From Bradyrhizobium sp. CCGB01 (GTDB lineage Bacteria > Pseudomonadota > Alphaproteobacteria > Rhizobiales > Xanthobacteraceae): DNA of 64,000 bases. The notes under the pieces were generated by a model. The model was given only the letters and a program-made list of their open reading frames with translations. It had not been told where the DNA came from and ran no database searches. Made by a program: the position numbers and the translations under genes. Each line of letters opens with the position of its first letter. Within the stretch, counting starts at the first letter, position 1. The stretch lies in NCBI RefSeq assembly GCF_024199795.1, contig NZ_JANADK010000001.1, forward strand, positions 6,076,001 through 6,140,000. Direction: 5' to 3'. Positions 34,666 through 44,483 of the stretch are shown here, in pieces.

Positions 34666-36618
34666 TCAGCCGCGATGCTTTTTCTTCTTCGGCTTCTTTC
34701 CCGGCGCGCCCTTCACCGGCCAAGGGGTGACTGAGGGCTCAGCGTGGCCCGGCTTGTTCTTGTGCTTCTTTTTCTTTCCGAACGCCGGAGCATCGTCGAA
34801 TTTCGGCGCGCGCTCGCCGTGAGGCTTGCCGCGTGGCTTGAATCCACCCGTGTCGCGCGCGCGATCGCCCTGACGTTCACGATGGTCGCTGTCGCGGGCT
34901 TCGCGCCGAGGTGCCTCGAACCGCTCTTCTGACGGCGCCTGCCGCTGCGGCGCATCCGCCATCGGCTCGATGCGAATGCTGTCTTCCTTGTCCGGTCGCT
35001 TGACCTTGACGGCGAAGGACTCCGCGACCCGCTCGGAAATCTCGAACTCGGTGGTCGTGTCCATGATCTTGATGGCGCCGATGTCGCGCTTGTCGATGCC
35101 GCCGCGGCGGCAGATCATCGGCAGCAGCCAGCGCGCCTCCGCATTCTTGCGCCGTCCGATCGCGGCGCGAAACCAGACGCTCGCCTCCGCCATGCCGTGT
35201 TTCGAGGACGCTTTGCCGGACTTCGGTCGCACCTTCCCGGGACGATCGTCGCCGCCCTCGCCCTGAAACCTGTCACGACCGCGATCGTCGCGCGGCCGGC
35301 TGCTTCGCTCACCGGGATCGATGATGTCCTCGGGCGACGGCAGCCGCGCGCGATAGAGCCGCGCGAGCGCCGCGGCGATGTCCTCGGCCGACCGCTCGGC
35401 CAGCAATGCCTGCGCCAGCGCCAGATCGTCGGCGGTCGTCTCCTCGGTGAACAGCACGTCCTTCATGCGGTCATGATCGAGCTTGCGGATTTCCTCCGCC
35501 TGCGGCGCCGTGCCCCAGACAGCGTCGATGCCTGAGAGATTGAGCAGCAGCTCCGCGCGCCGCCGCCGCGCGGGCGGCACCAGGAGGACGCTTGTCCCCT
35601 TGCGGCCGGCACGCCCGGTGCGGCCCGAGCGATGCTGCATGACCTCGGCGTCGTTGGGCAGGTCGGCATGAATGACGAGATCGAGGCTCGGCAAATCGAT
35701 GCCGCGGGCGGCAACGTCGGTCGCGACGCAAACGCGGGCGCGTCCGTCCCGCAGCGACTGCAGCGCCATGGTGCGCTCGTTCTGGGTCAATTCACCTGAC
35801 AAGGCGACGACAGAGAAGCCGCGCTCCAGCAGCGCCGCCTGCAAATGCCTGACGTGATCGCGTGTGCTGCAGAACACCAGCGCGCTCGGCGCCTCGTAGA
35901 AGCGCAGCACGTTGACGACCGCGTGCTCGGCATCGGCGGGCGCGATCCGGATCGCGCGATACTCGATGTCGGCGTGACCGCCCTCGTCGCCGGCAACCTC
36001 GATCCGGAACGCCTGCTGCTGGTACTGCTTGGCCAGCGCGACGATGCCGCGCGGAAACGTCGCCGAGAACAGCAGGGTGCGCCGCGTATCCGGCGTGGTC
36101 TCGAGGATGAATTCCATGTCCTCGCGAAAACCGAGATTGAGCATCTCGTCGGCCTCGTCGAGGACGACCACCTTCAATTGCGAGATGTCGAGACGGCCGC
36201 GGCGCAAATGATCACACAACCGGCCGGGCGTGCCGACGACGATGTGAGCGCCGGCCGCAAGCTCGCGCTGCTCGCGGCGCGGATCCATGCCGCCGACACA
36301 GGAGACGACGCGGCCGCCCGCATGTCCGTAAAGCCAGGCGAGCTCGCGCTGGACCTGCAAGGCAAGCTCCCGGGTCGGCGCGACGATCAGGGCAAGCGGC
36401 GCACCGGCCTGCTCGAACCGCTCGGCGTGACCGAACAGATCCTTGGCCATGGCCAGACCATAGGCGAGCGTCTTGCCGGAGCCGGTCTGGGCCGAAACCA
36501 GCAGGTCGCGGCCAGCGGCGTCGTCCGCGAGCACGGCGAGCTGAACAGGGGTCGGGGAATCGTAGTTGCGCTCGGCCAAAGCTCGGGCGAGCGGCGGGGT
36601 CAGGGCCGGGAAAGACAC
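34666..36618 (-). CDS. DEAD-box RNA helicase (DeaD/CsdA-like)
   Basis: 650 residues. Motif I AQTGSGKT (43-50), motif II DEAD (154-157), motif III SAT (185-187) and motif VI HRSGRTGRAGR are present. A C-terminal region with the DbpA-like RNA-binding fold is followed by an Arg/Asp/Lys-rich, low-complexity tail (GKKKKHKNKPGH). It unwinds RNA in cold shock and ribosome assembly. GTG at 36618 begins SFPALTPPLARALAERNYDS; the longer frame to 36765 is not supported. Confidence 0.93.
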   Translation of the reverse strand: MSFPALTPPLARALAERNYDSPTPVQLAVLADDAAGRDLLVSAQTGSGKTLAYGLAMAKDLFGHAERFEQAGAPLALIVAPTRELALQVQRELAWLYGHAGGRVVSCVGGMDPRREQRELAAGAHIVVGTPGRLCDHLRRGRLDISQLKVVVLDEADEMLNLGFREDMEFILETTPDTRRTLLFSATFPRGIVALAKQYQQQAFRIEVAGDEGGHADIEYRAIRIAPADAEHAVVNVLRFYEAPSALVFCSTRDHVRHLQAALLERGFSVVALSGELTQNERTMALQSLRDGRARVCVATDVAARGIDLPSLDLVIHADLPNDAEVMQHRSGRTGRAGRKGTSVLLVPPARRRRAELLLNLSGIDAVWGTAPQAEEIRKLDHDRMKDVLFTEETTADDLALAQALLAERSAEDIAAALARLYRARLPSPEDIIDPGERSSRPRDDRGRDRFQGEGGDDRPGKVRPKSGKASSKHGMAEASVWFRAAIGRRKNAEARWLLPMICRRGGIDKRDIGAIKIMDTTTEFEISERVAESFAVKVKRPDKEDSIRIEPMADAPQRQAPSEERFEAPRREARDSDHRERQGDRARDTGGFKPRGKPHGERAPKFDDAPAFGKKKKHKNKPGHAEPSVTPWPVKGAPGKKPKKKKHRG

Positions 36619-36877
36619 GAGATGGAAAACCTTGGTTAATTCAGGCGCGGAACGGTGAACCGGCAGACCTGAGCTGCATGCGCGGCAAACGGCCCGGCCG
36701 CACGCTGGATTGATCAGGGCGCTCTTTACGCCAAGTGCTCTGAAATCACCATACCTCTGATGCATGGCTTGGCGGGGAGAACCGCGCCCGAAGGTTGCAG
36801 CAGATTTTTTTGGCCACCTCGATTAACCTGAAGCGCAATTGGACGAAGTTCGGGCCGAGGGTCGTGGGAGCACAACG

Positions 36878-37618
36878 ATGCGATTGGCAGTCATTTCCGA
36901 TATCCACGGCAACCTTGCTGCCTTGGAGGCCGTGCTGGCCGACATCAAGGCGCGTGGCGTCGATAGCACGGTCAATCTGGGCGATTGCGTCACCAGCCCT
37001 TTGTGGCCGCGAGAGACGTTCGAGGCACTCCAATCGCTATCGTTACCGACCGTGCGCGGAAACCATGACCGCTGGATTGAGGAGTTTCCAGAAGACAAGC
37101 TTTCATCGGCAGGCCGATTTGCGCGTCACGCATTGACTCCGGAGCAACGTCTCGCACTCCACAGCTTGCCTGCCCAGCTGCGGCTGGAGGACGGGATTTT
37201 GGCCTGCCATGGCACGCCCGATGACGATACGACGTGCCTGCTGGAAGAATCGCTCGACGACGGCCGCTTTGTGCCGGCGTGCCGCGACGTGCTTGCAACG
37301 CGCCTCCAGAGCGAGCCAACGGCGCGCGTCGTCCTGTGTGGTCACAGCCACCGCCAGGCGGCTGTTCATGGACCCGGCGGGTGTCTGGTTCTCAATCCGG
37401 GGAGTGTCGGTTGCCCCGTGTTCGCGGACATTCCTTTTGCCGCAAAGCTGGAATACCGCTCGCCTCACGCCCGCTATGCGATCATCACGAAACGAATGAG
37501 AGGCTGGCAGGTCGAGATGCTGGCCCTGGAATACGACTGGGAAGCGGCATCGGCGCAGGCGCTCGCCAACGGCCGTCCGGATTGGGCGCAGGCCATGTTA
37601 TCCGGACATGTCAAATAG
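36878..37618 (+). CDS. Metallophosphoesterase (YfcE/MPE type)
   Basis: A 246-residue calcineurin-like phosphatase. Metal-binding motifs are DIHGNLAALEAVL, LGDCVTSP, VRGNHDRW, CHGTPDDD and CGHSHRQ, complete for a binuclear metal site. Substrate not evident, perhaps a phosphodiester or nucleotide. GGGAG lies 7 bases before the ATG; the frame to 36839 is not needed. A cupin gene follows after 63 bases on the same strand. Confidence 0.93.
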   Translation: MRLAVISDIHGNLAALEAVLADIKARGVDSTVNLGDCVTSPLWPRETFEALQSLSLPTVRGNHDRWIEEFPEDKLSSAGRFARHALTPEQRLALHSLPAQLRLEDGILACHGTPDDDTTCLLEESLDDGRFVPACRDVLATRLQSEPTARVVLCGHSHRQAAVHGPGGCLVLNPGSVGCPVFADIPFAAKLEYRSPHARYAIITKRMRGWQVEMLALEYDWEAASAQALANGRPDWAQAMLSGHVK

Positions 37619-37681
37619 CCGGCCTTGCCGCGCCGGCCATTCGATCCCAAATCGTGCTCACGACAGAGCAACGGGGGAAAC

Positions 37682-38035
37682 ATGGCCGACAGCATATCAC
37701 TTGCCGACAAGCTCGCGACCTTCGAGGACCATTGGTCGCCGCGCACAGTCACGACCTTCAACGATTGCGACGTGATGGTGGTGAAGGTGAAGGGCGAGTT
37801 CACCTGGCACAAGCACGACGACACCGACGATTTCTTTCTCGTCCTGAAGGGCCAGCTGGACATCGAATTGCGGGACCGCACAGTGACGCTCGGTCCGGGA
37901 GAACTCTATGTCGTGCCCAAAGGTATCGAGCACCGCCCAGTGGCGCGCGAGGAGGTTCACCTCATGCTGATCGAGCCGACCGGCACGCCGAATACTGGCG
38001 ACAAGGCCACTGCCGCAGCGCGAAAGCTCGCGTAG
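37682..38035 (+). CDS. Cupin domain protein
   Basis: A 117-residue single-domain cupin. FTWHKHDDTDDFFLVLKG (motif 1) and ELYVVPKGIEHRPVARE (motif 2) supply the metal His/Asp/His set. GGGGGAAAC lies before the ATG. It could act as an isomerase or mannose-6-P-isomerase-like protein; no clear pathway neighbour. Confidence 0.9.
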   Translation: MADSISLADKLATFEDHWSPRTVTTFNDCDVMVVKVKGEFTWHKHDDTDDFFLVLKGQLDIELRDRTVTLGPGELYVVPKGIEHRPVAREEVHLMLIEPTGTPNTGDKATAAARKLA

Positions 38036-38057
38036 AGGCAACGCGCGTAGCCCGGAT

Positions 38058-38570
38058 CTAATCCCTCGACGTAGCCAGCCTGCTGAAGCTGCCGGCCAGC
38101 TTGGCTCTCGCCCGCGCAACAGCGTCCTTCGCCGCGCGGGTCAGGGCGCGGATGGCGCGCCAGGCCTCGGTCGCCTGTAGCCACGCCTTCATCTCGGTGA
38201 ACTTGCCGTACGCCCAGGCGAAAGCCGGAATCTTCATCAGCTTGTCGCGCGTGAGATGGAACAGGCGCTCGACGAGCACGAGCTTGAGCAGTTCGCCGAT
38301 GATGAAGGTCGCAGCGCCGCCTACGATCTGACCGGTTGCGGCGAGGTATGCTGCCACCGGCTTGATCGGCTCCAGAATGATGACGGGTACGGAAAACAAG
38401 GCGAGCGAGGGATAAGGCGAAAGCGACCTGATCCAGGCGCGCAAGCGCCTGAATTCGAAATGCCGGCCGATCCAGCGAGCTACCGGCCTCGCCACGGTCA
38501 TGAAGACCGCATCCACCAGGAAGTAGATGGCGGCCAGGATGTAAGTGACGGGTTTCAGGATTCGCTTCAC
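38058..38570 (-). CDS. Membrane protein of unknown function
   Basis: 170 residues. Hydrophobic segments PVTYILAAIYFLVDAVFMTV, SLALFSVPVIILEPIKPVAA and ATFIIGELLKLVLVERLFHL suggest three membrane-embedded helices, followed by a positively charged, Ala/Arg-rich amphipathic tail (about residues 110-165). GTG start at 38570 after GGGAGAGG. Conserved among Bradyrhizobium-like genomes (memory-based, uncertain). Function unknown. Confidence 0.6.
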   Translation of the reverse strand: MKRILKPVTYILAAIYFLVDAVFMTVARPVARWIGRHFEFRRLRAWIRSLSPYPSLALFSVPVIILEPIKPVAAYLAATGQIVGGAATFIIGELLKLVLVERLFHLTRDKLMKIPAFAWAYGKFTEMKAWLQATEAWRAIRALTRAAKDAVARARAKLAGSFSRLATSRD

Positions 38571-38681
38571 GATACCTCTCCCGCCAACTGTAAGCCGAAA
38601 CCAGGGGCCTAAGTTTCACCTCGGCGTGAATAAGTCGCGGATTCCCGGTGGAACTTTTTGGGCATCGCCGGTCACCGCGTT

Positions 38682-39089
38682 TCAGATCTCCGCGTAGACC
38701 TCCAGAAGATTGCCGTCGGGGTCGCGGAAGAACAGCGTCCGATGCCCGAACGACTGGTCCGTCGGCGGCGACAGCAGCGTCACGCTCTGCCGCACGAGTT
38801 CGTCGGCGCAGGCATCGACCTCGGCCGCGTGCACTTTGAAGGCCAATTGCAGCGAGGCGCTGCCCGCCGGCGTCGGCGCGTCAGCCGCGGTCCGGCTTGG
38901 TCGTGCCAGGGCCAGTGTGTTGCTGCCCAGGCCGTACTCGATCCAGTTCGGCGAGAGCTCGCGCAGCAGCGGAAAGGCGAGCACATCCTCGTAGAAGCGG
39001 CGCATCGCCACCATGTCGCGCACGAAAATGACGGTGTAGTCGATCGCGCGAATGGCGTGGAAGGGGGAGTGCGGCTTACTTGACTCCAT
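38682..39089 (-). CDS. VOC (glyoxalase/dioxygenase) family protein
   Basis: A 135-residue protein. IRAIDYTVIFVRDMVAMRRF, FPLLRELSPNWIEYG and RTLFFRDPDGNLLEVYAEI are the two VOC modules, with a terminal metal Glu. Its ATG overlaps the stop of the upstream serine hydrolase by one base (TGATG), so the two are translationally coupled. Perhaps they act on the same small molecule. Confidence 0.88.
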   Translation of the reverse strand: MESSKPHSPFHAIRAIDYTVIFVRDMVAMRRFYEDVLAFPLLRELSPNWIEYGLGSNTLALARPSRTAADAPTPAGSASLQLAFKVHAAEVDACADELVRQSVTLLSPPTDQSFGHRTLFFRDPDGNLLEVYAEI

Positions 39090-40834
39090 CAGTGACCACT
39101 CTCCTGCTCCAGCACGCGGTCGGCGACGGAGATGCCGTTCGGCTGGTGGAAGACGATCTGGTCGATACTCTCCCCCTCCCCGCGAAATTCGACGGCAAAA
39201 CCCTCCAGCTCGGCGACGCGAAAACCGCGGCCCTGCTGCGGCTCCAGGCGATAGGCCGGCTGGTAGTCCGGCTTCAGAATGAGCCTGCCTTCGCTGTCCA
39301 TGGTAACGCGATGAGTGATGGCGCCGCTCCTGAACTGCCCGACGCAGCGTGCGCGGAATGCGGGATCGACGCAGTCGCCGGCCGCACGGCGCTCGAACAC
39401 GATGTCCTTTACCATCGGCTCCAGCGGCACCGACAGGTGCACAATGTTGCCGTCACGGTCGGTCTGGAAGGTGATAGGGAGATTATCAGGATGGAGCTGG
39501 TCGATGATCTCCGGCGTGACGAATGTCTCGAAATGCCGGTGCGACAACAGCGCGCCCATGCCGCGCCACGACCAATGCAGTGCGCCGTCGCGCTCGCGGA
39601 TCGAGATCACACCATAGGCGGGATGAGCATAGTCGGCCGCATAAGCCGACAACGCATGCGCCGGCTTGGTGTCCTTGTAGCGCGCCCTCTCGCGCGCCTC
39701 CTTGTCGGCCGGGATATGGGCGATGAAGTCCTCGCGCATCTTGCGGAAACGCGAGAGCCAGTCGACCGGCTCCCGGCCGCGCAGCCGATCGATGATGTAC
39801 CACGCCAGGATCGGCGGTATCTCGCTCGGACTGCGGTTGGTCAGAACGGCGACGCCTATGCCGGCGTCCGGGACCAGGGTCATAAACGAGCCCCACCCGT
39901 TCCAACCGCCGCCGTGCGATACCATGCGCTCGCCCCGGTAGCTGTTGGACTGAAGCCCCAATCCATAGTGCGCGTGGCCGAACTCGGAATATTCCGACTT
40001 GCCGACTGGAGCGAGCGGCGCGTGTAGTTGCTCCACCAGCGAAGCCGGAAGCAGGCGCTCGCCCTCGAACTCGCCCTTGCCGAGATGCAGCCGCATCCAG
40101 TTGGCGAGATCGGCGACCGACGTGTTGATGGCGCCTGCCGCCGTGGTGCGGATCGGGAGCCGCAGCGCTGGCGACCGCGTGTCGACGTCGATCTTGTAAG
40201 GCCGCGCCGGTTCAGGTCCTGCTTCGAGCTCATCGAGCGAGAAACTGACCGTCATGCCGAGCCGGTTTGTAAGACGCTCGCGCACGAAGGCTTCAAAGCT
40301 CTGGCCACTCAGCCGCTCGATAAGGAGACCGGCGGCGTTGTAACAGAGATTGCTGTATTGCCAGGTGGTGCGGATGTCGCGACTTAGTTCGAGGTGCCGC
40401 ATCAGCGGCAGCATCTCGGCCGGCGCCAGATCGCCAGGCAAATGAATCCAATCATGCCGCGGCAACCCCGACTGATGGCTGAGCAGGTCGCGAATGGTGA
40501 CACGTTCGGTCGCCACCGCGTCTGAGAGGCGAAACTCCGGCAGATAGTCGCGGACCGGTTTGGTCCAGTCGAGCAGCCCTTCGTGATGCAGCAATGCGAT
40601 CGCGGTCGCGGTGAACGACTTCGTGATCGAGCAAATTACGAATTGCGTGCGCGGCGTAGCCGGCAAATCGGACTCGACGTCGCGCTGGCCGTAGGCGCGC
40701 GCAAGTACCACCTTGCCTTCCTGGACGACGGCAAGCGCGGTGCCCGGCACTTTCCAGATGGACATCGCTTCGGCGGCAAGCCGGTCGATATCGGAGATGA
40801 GGGATGCGTCGGAAAACTCGGATGAATTGTTCAT
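39089..40834 (-). CDS. Serine hydrolase, beta-lactamase family with C-terminal extension
   Basis: A 581-residue protein. SxxK nucleophile: VICSITKSFTATAIALL; Tyr: TWQYSNLCYNAAGLL; third motif: MVSHGGGWNGWGSF. The last 200 residues form the DUF3471-like beta-domain often fused to these hydrolases. No signal peptide is visible, unlike the secreted relative at 18363. Substrate unknown. It heads a coupled pair with the VOC protein. Confidence 0.9.
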   Translation of the reverse strand: MNNSSEFSDASLISDIDRLAAEAMSIWKVPGTALAVVQEGKVVLARAYGQRDVESDLPATPRTQFVICSITKSFTATAIALLHHEGLLDWTKPVRDYLPEFRLSDAVATERVTIRDLLSHQSGLPRHDWIHLPGDLAPAEMLPLMRHLELSRDIRTTWQYSNLCYNAAGLLIERLSGQSFEAFVRERLTNRLGMTVSFSLDELEAGPEPARPYKIDVDTRSPALRLPIRTTAAGAINTSVADLANWMRLHLGKGEFEGERLLPASLVEQLHAPLAPVGKSEYSEFGHAHYGLGLQSNSYRGERMVSHGGGWNGWGSFMTLVPDAGIGVAVLTNRSPSEIPPILAWYIIDRLRGREPVDWLSRFRKMREDFIAHIPADKEARERARYKDTKPAHALSAYAADYAHPAYGVISIRERDGALHWSWRGMGALLSHRHFETFVTPEIIDQLHPDNLPITFQTDRDGNIVHLSVPLEPMVKDIVFERRAAGDCVDPAFRARCVGQFRSGAITHRVTMDSEGRLILKPDYQPAYRLEPQQGRGFRVAELEGFAVEFRGEGESIDQIVFHQPNGISVADRVLEQESGH

Positions 40835-40955
40835 GACACCTGCAGGCCTTGCGAGGTGCGCAAGGTAGCGGCTTCAACGTAAAATGGAAGTCACGGTTGC
40901 GATTTTTTCGCGACCGCTTGCCGCCCTCTCGGCGAGAGGAAGCTGAGATACAATC

Positions 40956-42107
40956 TCACTCCACCAATTCCGGCCACGGCACGATGGTCGACTTCACCGT
41001 CTTCATCGCCATCGCATCCCTCACCGCCTGCGCGACGCCCGCTTCCGTGAACGGATAGATCGTCTGCATCTTCAGCCAGGGGTACTTGCCCGCCGTGCGG
41101 TAGAGCATATCGACGCCGAGCGGCAGGTCGTTGCCGGTAAAGCCCCAGGATCCCAGTACGTTGAGATCCTTGGTACAGATGCGATGCCATGAAGTTTCGA
41201 TAGAGCCGGCGTCGGTGAACTGCCCCATCTCGACATAGGTGCCGCCGTCGCGCAGCATCTCGATGCCTTCGGGGCCGGCGGTCGGATGGCCCGAGCAATC
41301 CATCACCAGGTCAGCACCGAAGCCGCCGACAATCTCGCGCACACGCGCGATGCGCTCCTGCGGCGATTTGATCTCCTCGATGTTCACGGTCGCCTCCGCG
41401 CCGAACTCGCGCGCGAGCTTCAGCCGCGGCTCCTCCGGCGCGCCGACGCAGATCACGCGCCCTGCCCCCATCTCCCTTGCGGCCGCGACAGCCAGGATGC
41501 CGATCGGGCCCGAGCCCTGGATCACCACGGTGTCGCCCCAGCTGAAGCCGCCGGCGCGGCTCGCGCGGTTGAAGGCGCGAATGCAGGACGTCAGCGGCTC
41601 AGACAACGCGCCAAGCCGCAGCGACATGTCGTCGGGCAGCTTGTAGATCTTGGTGCCGGGCAGCATGTCGAGATCGACATAGACATATTCGGCCCAGCCG
41701 CCCCACATGTGCGGCGCCTTGTCGAAGCCGAGATAGCGGCCGTAATAGACCGGCGTCAGGCACTTGTTGGCGGTCTGCGGATAATGAATACAGTAATAGC
41801 AGTGGCCGCAGGGCATCAGCGGAGGGATCATCACTTTCGAGCCGACCTTGAGCGGCTTGCTCATGAAGTCCTCGGTAAACTCCTCGCCGCACTCGACGAT
41901 GATTCCACCGAGCTCATGGCCGAGCGTGAACGGCCAGGGCAGCGGCTTCGGCCAATGCCCCTTGAGGATATGCAGATCGGTGCCGCAGACGCCGCAGGCA
42001 CCGACCTTGATCAGCGCGGCCTTGCGGCCGACCTTCGGCCACGGCACTGTGCGGATGACGGGCTCCGAGCCCGGCCCCGCGTGGGTGCAGACGCGAATCT
42101 GTTCCAT
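40956..42107 (-). CDS. Zinc-binding alcohol dehydrogenase (MDR)
   Basis: 383 residues. The catalytic zinc ligands are in VGACGVCGTDLHIL and LGHELGG, and the structural zinc loop is CGHCYYCIHYPQTANKC. The Rossmann motif is VVIQGSGPIGILAVAAARE. NAD(P)-dependent oxidation of an alcohol or polyol. ATG at 42107 follows GAGGAAACAG. The open frame to 42269 upstream is rejected. Neighbours give no clue to the substrate. Confidence 0.93.
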   Translation of the reverse strand: MEQIRVCTHAGPGSEPVIRTVPWPKVGRKAALIKVGACGVCGTDLHILKGHWPKPLPWPFTLGHELGGIIVECGEEFTEDFMSKPLKVGSKVMIPPLMPCGHCYYCIHYPQTANKCLTPVYYGRYLGFDKAPHMWGGWAEYVYVDLDMLPGTKIYKLPDDMSLRLGALSEPLTSCIRAFNRASRAGGFSWGDTVVIQGSGPIGILAVAAAREMGAGRVICVGAPEEPRLKLAREFGAEATVNIEEIKSPQERIARVREIVGGFGADLVMDCSGHPTAGPEGIEMLRDGGTYVEMGQFTDAGSIETSWHRICTKDLNVLGSWGFTGNDLPLGVDMLYRTAGKYPWLKMQTIYPFTEAGVAQAVRDAMAMKTVKSTIVPWPELVE

Positions 42108-42240
42108 GGCTGTTTCCTCGCTGCCCGCTTGTTGTGATTGATGGTGCGGGTTTGCGGTCAGCCTATGACAGCATCGCGACGTTGGAAATACCGTAGCCCG
42201 CATCTCAGCTCCGCGGGGACAGGAAACGTTCACCGTCCCC

Positions 42241-42879
42241 TCAACTGGCGCGAGGAAGCGCCCTCTCAAGACGCTCGCCGGTCATTCCATGCTCGCTCAG
42301 GAGCCAAACCGCAGGACTCGCGTTCTCGCCGAACATGGTCGCCAGCACGTCCAGCCCACTCGTTTCGCGTTGCAAGCTGCGCACGGTTGCACGATGCACC
42401 ACACGTCGAAACGCAATCGTCGGCGTCGTGTCGCGCTCGCCGTTGATCATCACCCAGGTGCTCAGCTTGTCATCGATATATGAGGTCGTGGCTCGCCGCA
42501 GGGCTTGGAGGTCAATCTGGTTGGCATTCATCACCTCCAAGGCGTCCGGATCATCCAGCAGCGCAAGCAAGAGATGTTCGAGCGTGGCGAACTCATGCTT
42601 TCGCGCTTCGGCGTAGGCCAGAGCCCTTGCCAGGGTTAGGTCGAGTTCGTGGGTAAATCCCGCAGGCCATTTGATGCTTGCACGCGGTTGCCGAGACGAG
42701 GCTGCACGGGACTCAGGCGATCCGCGTCGAATAGCGGCCGCAAGCGTGTTCCAGTCAGCCAAGCCAAACAGCTCGGCAGTCAGTTCGAGGCTTTCGGCAA
42801 TCGAAATCTTGAAGCCTTTGGAGACGAGAGAGGCGCGCAGCGTTTGCGCCATAGCTTTAGCATCGCGGAAGTCGCGCAT
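42241..42879 (-). CDS. Clp N-terminal domain protein fused to glyoxalase-superfamily-type domain
   Basis: A 212-residue cytoplasmic protein. Residues 1-50 (AKAMAQTLRASLVSKGFK to LADWNTLAAAIRRG) form a helical domain known from glyoxalase-related small proteins. Residues 70-210 have the Clp-N fold (ALAYAEARKHEFATLEHLLL and DVLATMFGENASPAVWLLSE), the substrate or adaptor-binding domain of ClpA/ClpC/ClpB. The AAA+ modules are missing, so it resembles a free adaptor-like ClpS/ClpN protein. Start ATG at 42879. Confidence 0.82.
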   Translation of the reverse strand: MRDFRDAKAMAQTLRASLVSKGFKISIAESLELTAELFGLADWNTLAAAIRRGSPESRAASSRQPRASIKWPAGFTHELDLTLARALAYAEARKHEFATLEHLLLALLDDPDALEVMNANQIDLQALRRATTSYIDDKLSTWVMINGERDTTPTIAFRRVVHRATVRSLQRETSGLDVLATMFGENASPAVWLLSEHGMTGERLERALPRAS

Positions 42880-43200
42880 GGCTTATTCCTTTGCTTGAAC
42901 AACTCGAAAGCCAGTGCTTGCGTTGCCAGCCCGTTGTTCGGCAAAGGGGCCAAGACGATGCGTGCGATACGTTCACCATTCCCCGAAGGGCGCAAGCGGC
43001 AGGTCGTATCTACCAGAGCGAAACGTGGAGCGCCGTCCTCCAAGTGTCAAGAGCGATACCCCGTGGAAATTGCAAATAGTCTACACGCACGTGCTGGGCT
43101 ACGATAAGTTGGCCCGTCCCCTACGAGGAGCAGTGGATACGGAATCGGTGATCCCGGATTGCACTCCGCTCCATCCGGATTACAATCGAGGGCGACGCCG
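42880..43200. other. 321-base gap with repeat traces
   Basis: No gene is supported. Near 43153 GATCCCGGATTGCACTCCGC resembles the right arm of the family C repeat. Two plus-strand frames crossing it lack ribosome sites. Confidence 0.5.
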
Positions 43201-43679
43201 ATGCTGCGTGACTATCAGGCAAAGGATGCCGAAGCGGTCGTGCGCGTGGCGCTCGCCGCATTCGCGGAATTCGAGCCGCACTTTTCCGACTGGCCGCTGT
43301 TTAACGCCAATGTCGCGAAGATGCCGGAGCAGGCGAAACCGGCGAGATGATCGTTGCCGAAGACGATGGCCATGTCGTCGGCGCCGTCGCCTATGTCGGG
43401 CCGCAGCGGCCGAAGGCAGCGTTCTTCGATCCGGCCTGGCCGGTCATCCGCATGCTGGTGGTCGATCCTCTCGCGCGCGGCAAGGGCATCGGCCTGCAAC
43501 TCACGGAAGAATGCCTTCGACGCGCCGAACGCGACCGCTCGCCGGTCATCGCGCTGCATACGACGCCGATCATGACGGTCGCGCTGCCGATGTATCTGCG
43601 CATGGGGTTTACGCGGGTTCGCGATGCGCCGGATATTCTGGGCGTGCCCTACGCGGTTTACGTCAAGACGCTGGGGTAG
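43201..43679 (+). pseudogene. GNAT acetyltransferase with frameshift
   Basis: The first part (43201-43350) reads LRDYQAKDAEAVVRVALAAF and ends early at TGA; the second (from 43347) continues EDDGHVVGAVAYVGPQRP, MLVVDPLARGKGIGLQL (acetyl-CoA loop) and GFTRVRD. An extra G near 43340 would restore one frame (CAGGCG-G-AAACC). It could be a real one-base deletion or sequencing error. GAGGG before the ATG at 43201. The 3' end overlaps a convergent methyltransferase gene by 17 bases. Confidence 0.78.
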
Positions 43680-44424
43680 AAGCGCAGAGGCATATCTGCC
43701 GCATGCTTCCCGCGGTCAGCGGGCTGCGATCGAAGTCGCCGAAGCGCTCTACGAGGCTCAAGCCGCCCGAAGCCACGAGCAAAGGCATCTCCTGCGGAAA
43801 GATGCTGCGCATCCGCAAAGGGACCTTCCAAAAGTCCTTCTCCGTCTCGCTAGACCAGTACCAATCCACATGCCTGATTTGGGTAAGCGGATCGTAGCGT
43901 GCGGACTCCTCGACAGTGATCGCGCCAAGCACATGATGAACGACCGCGCCGATCAATTCGCGCCTCTCGGGATCTGAGTTCAGGATGGCGATATTCGGCA
44001 GAAACGCGTCAAATACCAGCCTGCCCTGCTGCGTCAGATGTCTGCCGACAGATCGGAAGAAGCCTCTGAAGTCATCGAGGCTGTGCAGGTGCAGGATCGA
44101 ATTCATGGCGACGATGACCGTATCGAAGGTCCGGCCCTTGAGATCGAAATCCCGCATGTCCAGTCGAACGAGATCGACTTCGACCACCTGCGCTCTAGCG
44201 TGGCTCCGCGCGCGCTCCAGCATCTCCGCCGAAAGATCACCGCCAACGACCTCAAGCCCCGCCTGCGCCAGCGGAATGGTCAGGCGACCGCTGCCACACG
44301 CAAGATCGAGAACGCGACCGCCTCGCTCGCGCGCCGTCTCGACGTAAAAGCGTTCGAGGATCGGGTCTCGCGGCGCCATCAAGTCATACAAGTCGGGGCG
44401 ATCGTAAAGACTGTTCTTTTCCAT
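43663..44424 (-). CDS. Class I SAM-dependent methyltransferase
   Basis: About 253 residues. SAM motif I is VLDLACGSGRLTIPLAQAG, then VVGGDLSAEMLERARS and VDLVRLDMRDF. The substrate is unknown. N-terminus EKNSLYDRPDLYDLMAPRDP is typical of small-molecule methyltransferases. ATG at 44424, ribosome site poor; start is uncertain within 44424-44499. Confidence 0.85.
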   Translation of the reverse strand: MEKNSLYDRPDLYDLMAPRDPILERFYVETARERGGRVLDLACGSGRLTIPLAQAGLEVVGGDLSAEMLERARSHARAQVVEVDLVRLDMRDFDLKGRTFDTVIVAMNSILHLHSLDDFRGFFRSVGRHLTQQGRLVFDAFLPNIAILNSDPERRELIGAVVHHVLGAITVEESARYDPLTQIRHVDWYWSSETEKDFWKVPLRMRSIFPQEMPLLVASGGLSLVERFGDFDRSPLTAGSMRQICLCASTPAS

Positions 44425-44483
44425 CAGGCGATTGTAGGGGATGACCCGTCGGAAAAATAGACAGAGTCGGAGGGGGCTTCGCA

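Noticed and set aside
42914..43897. Plus-strand frame of 327 codons
   Set aside because: Arg/Cys-rich shadow across the GNAT pseudogene and the methyltransferase.
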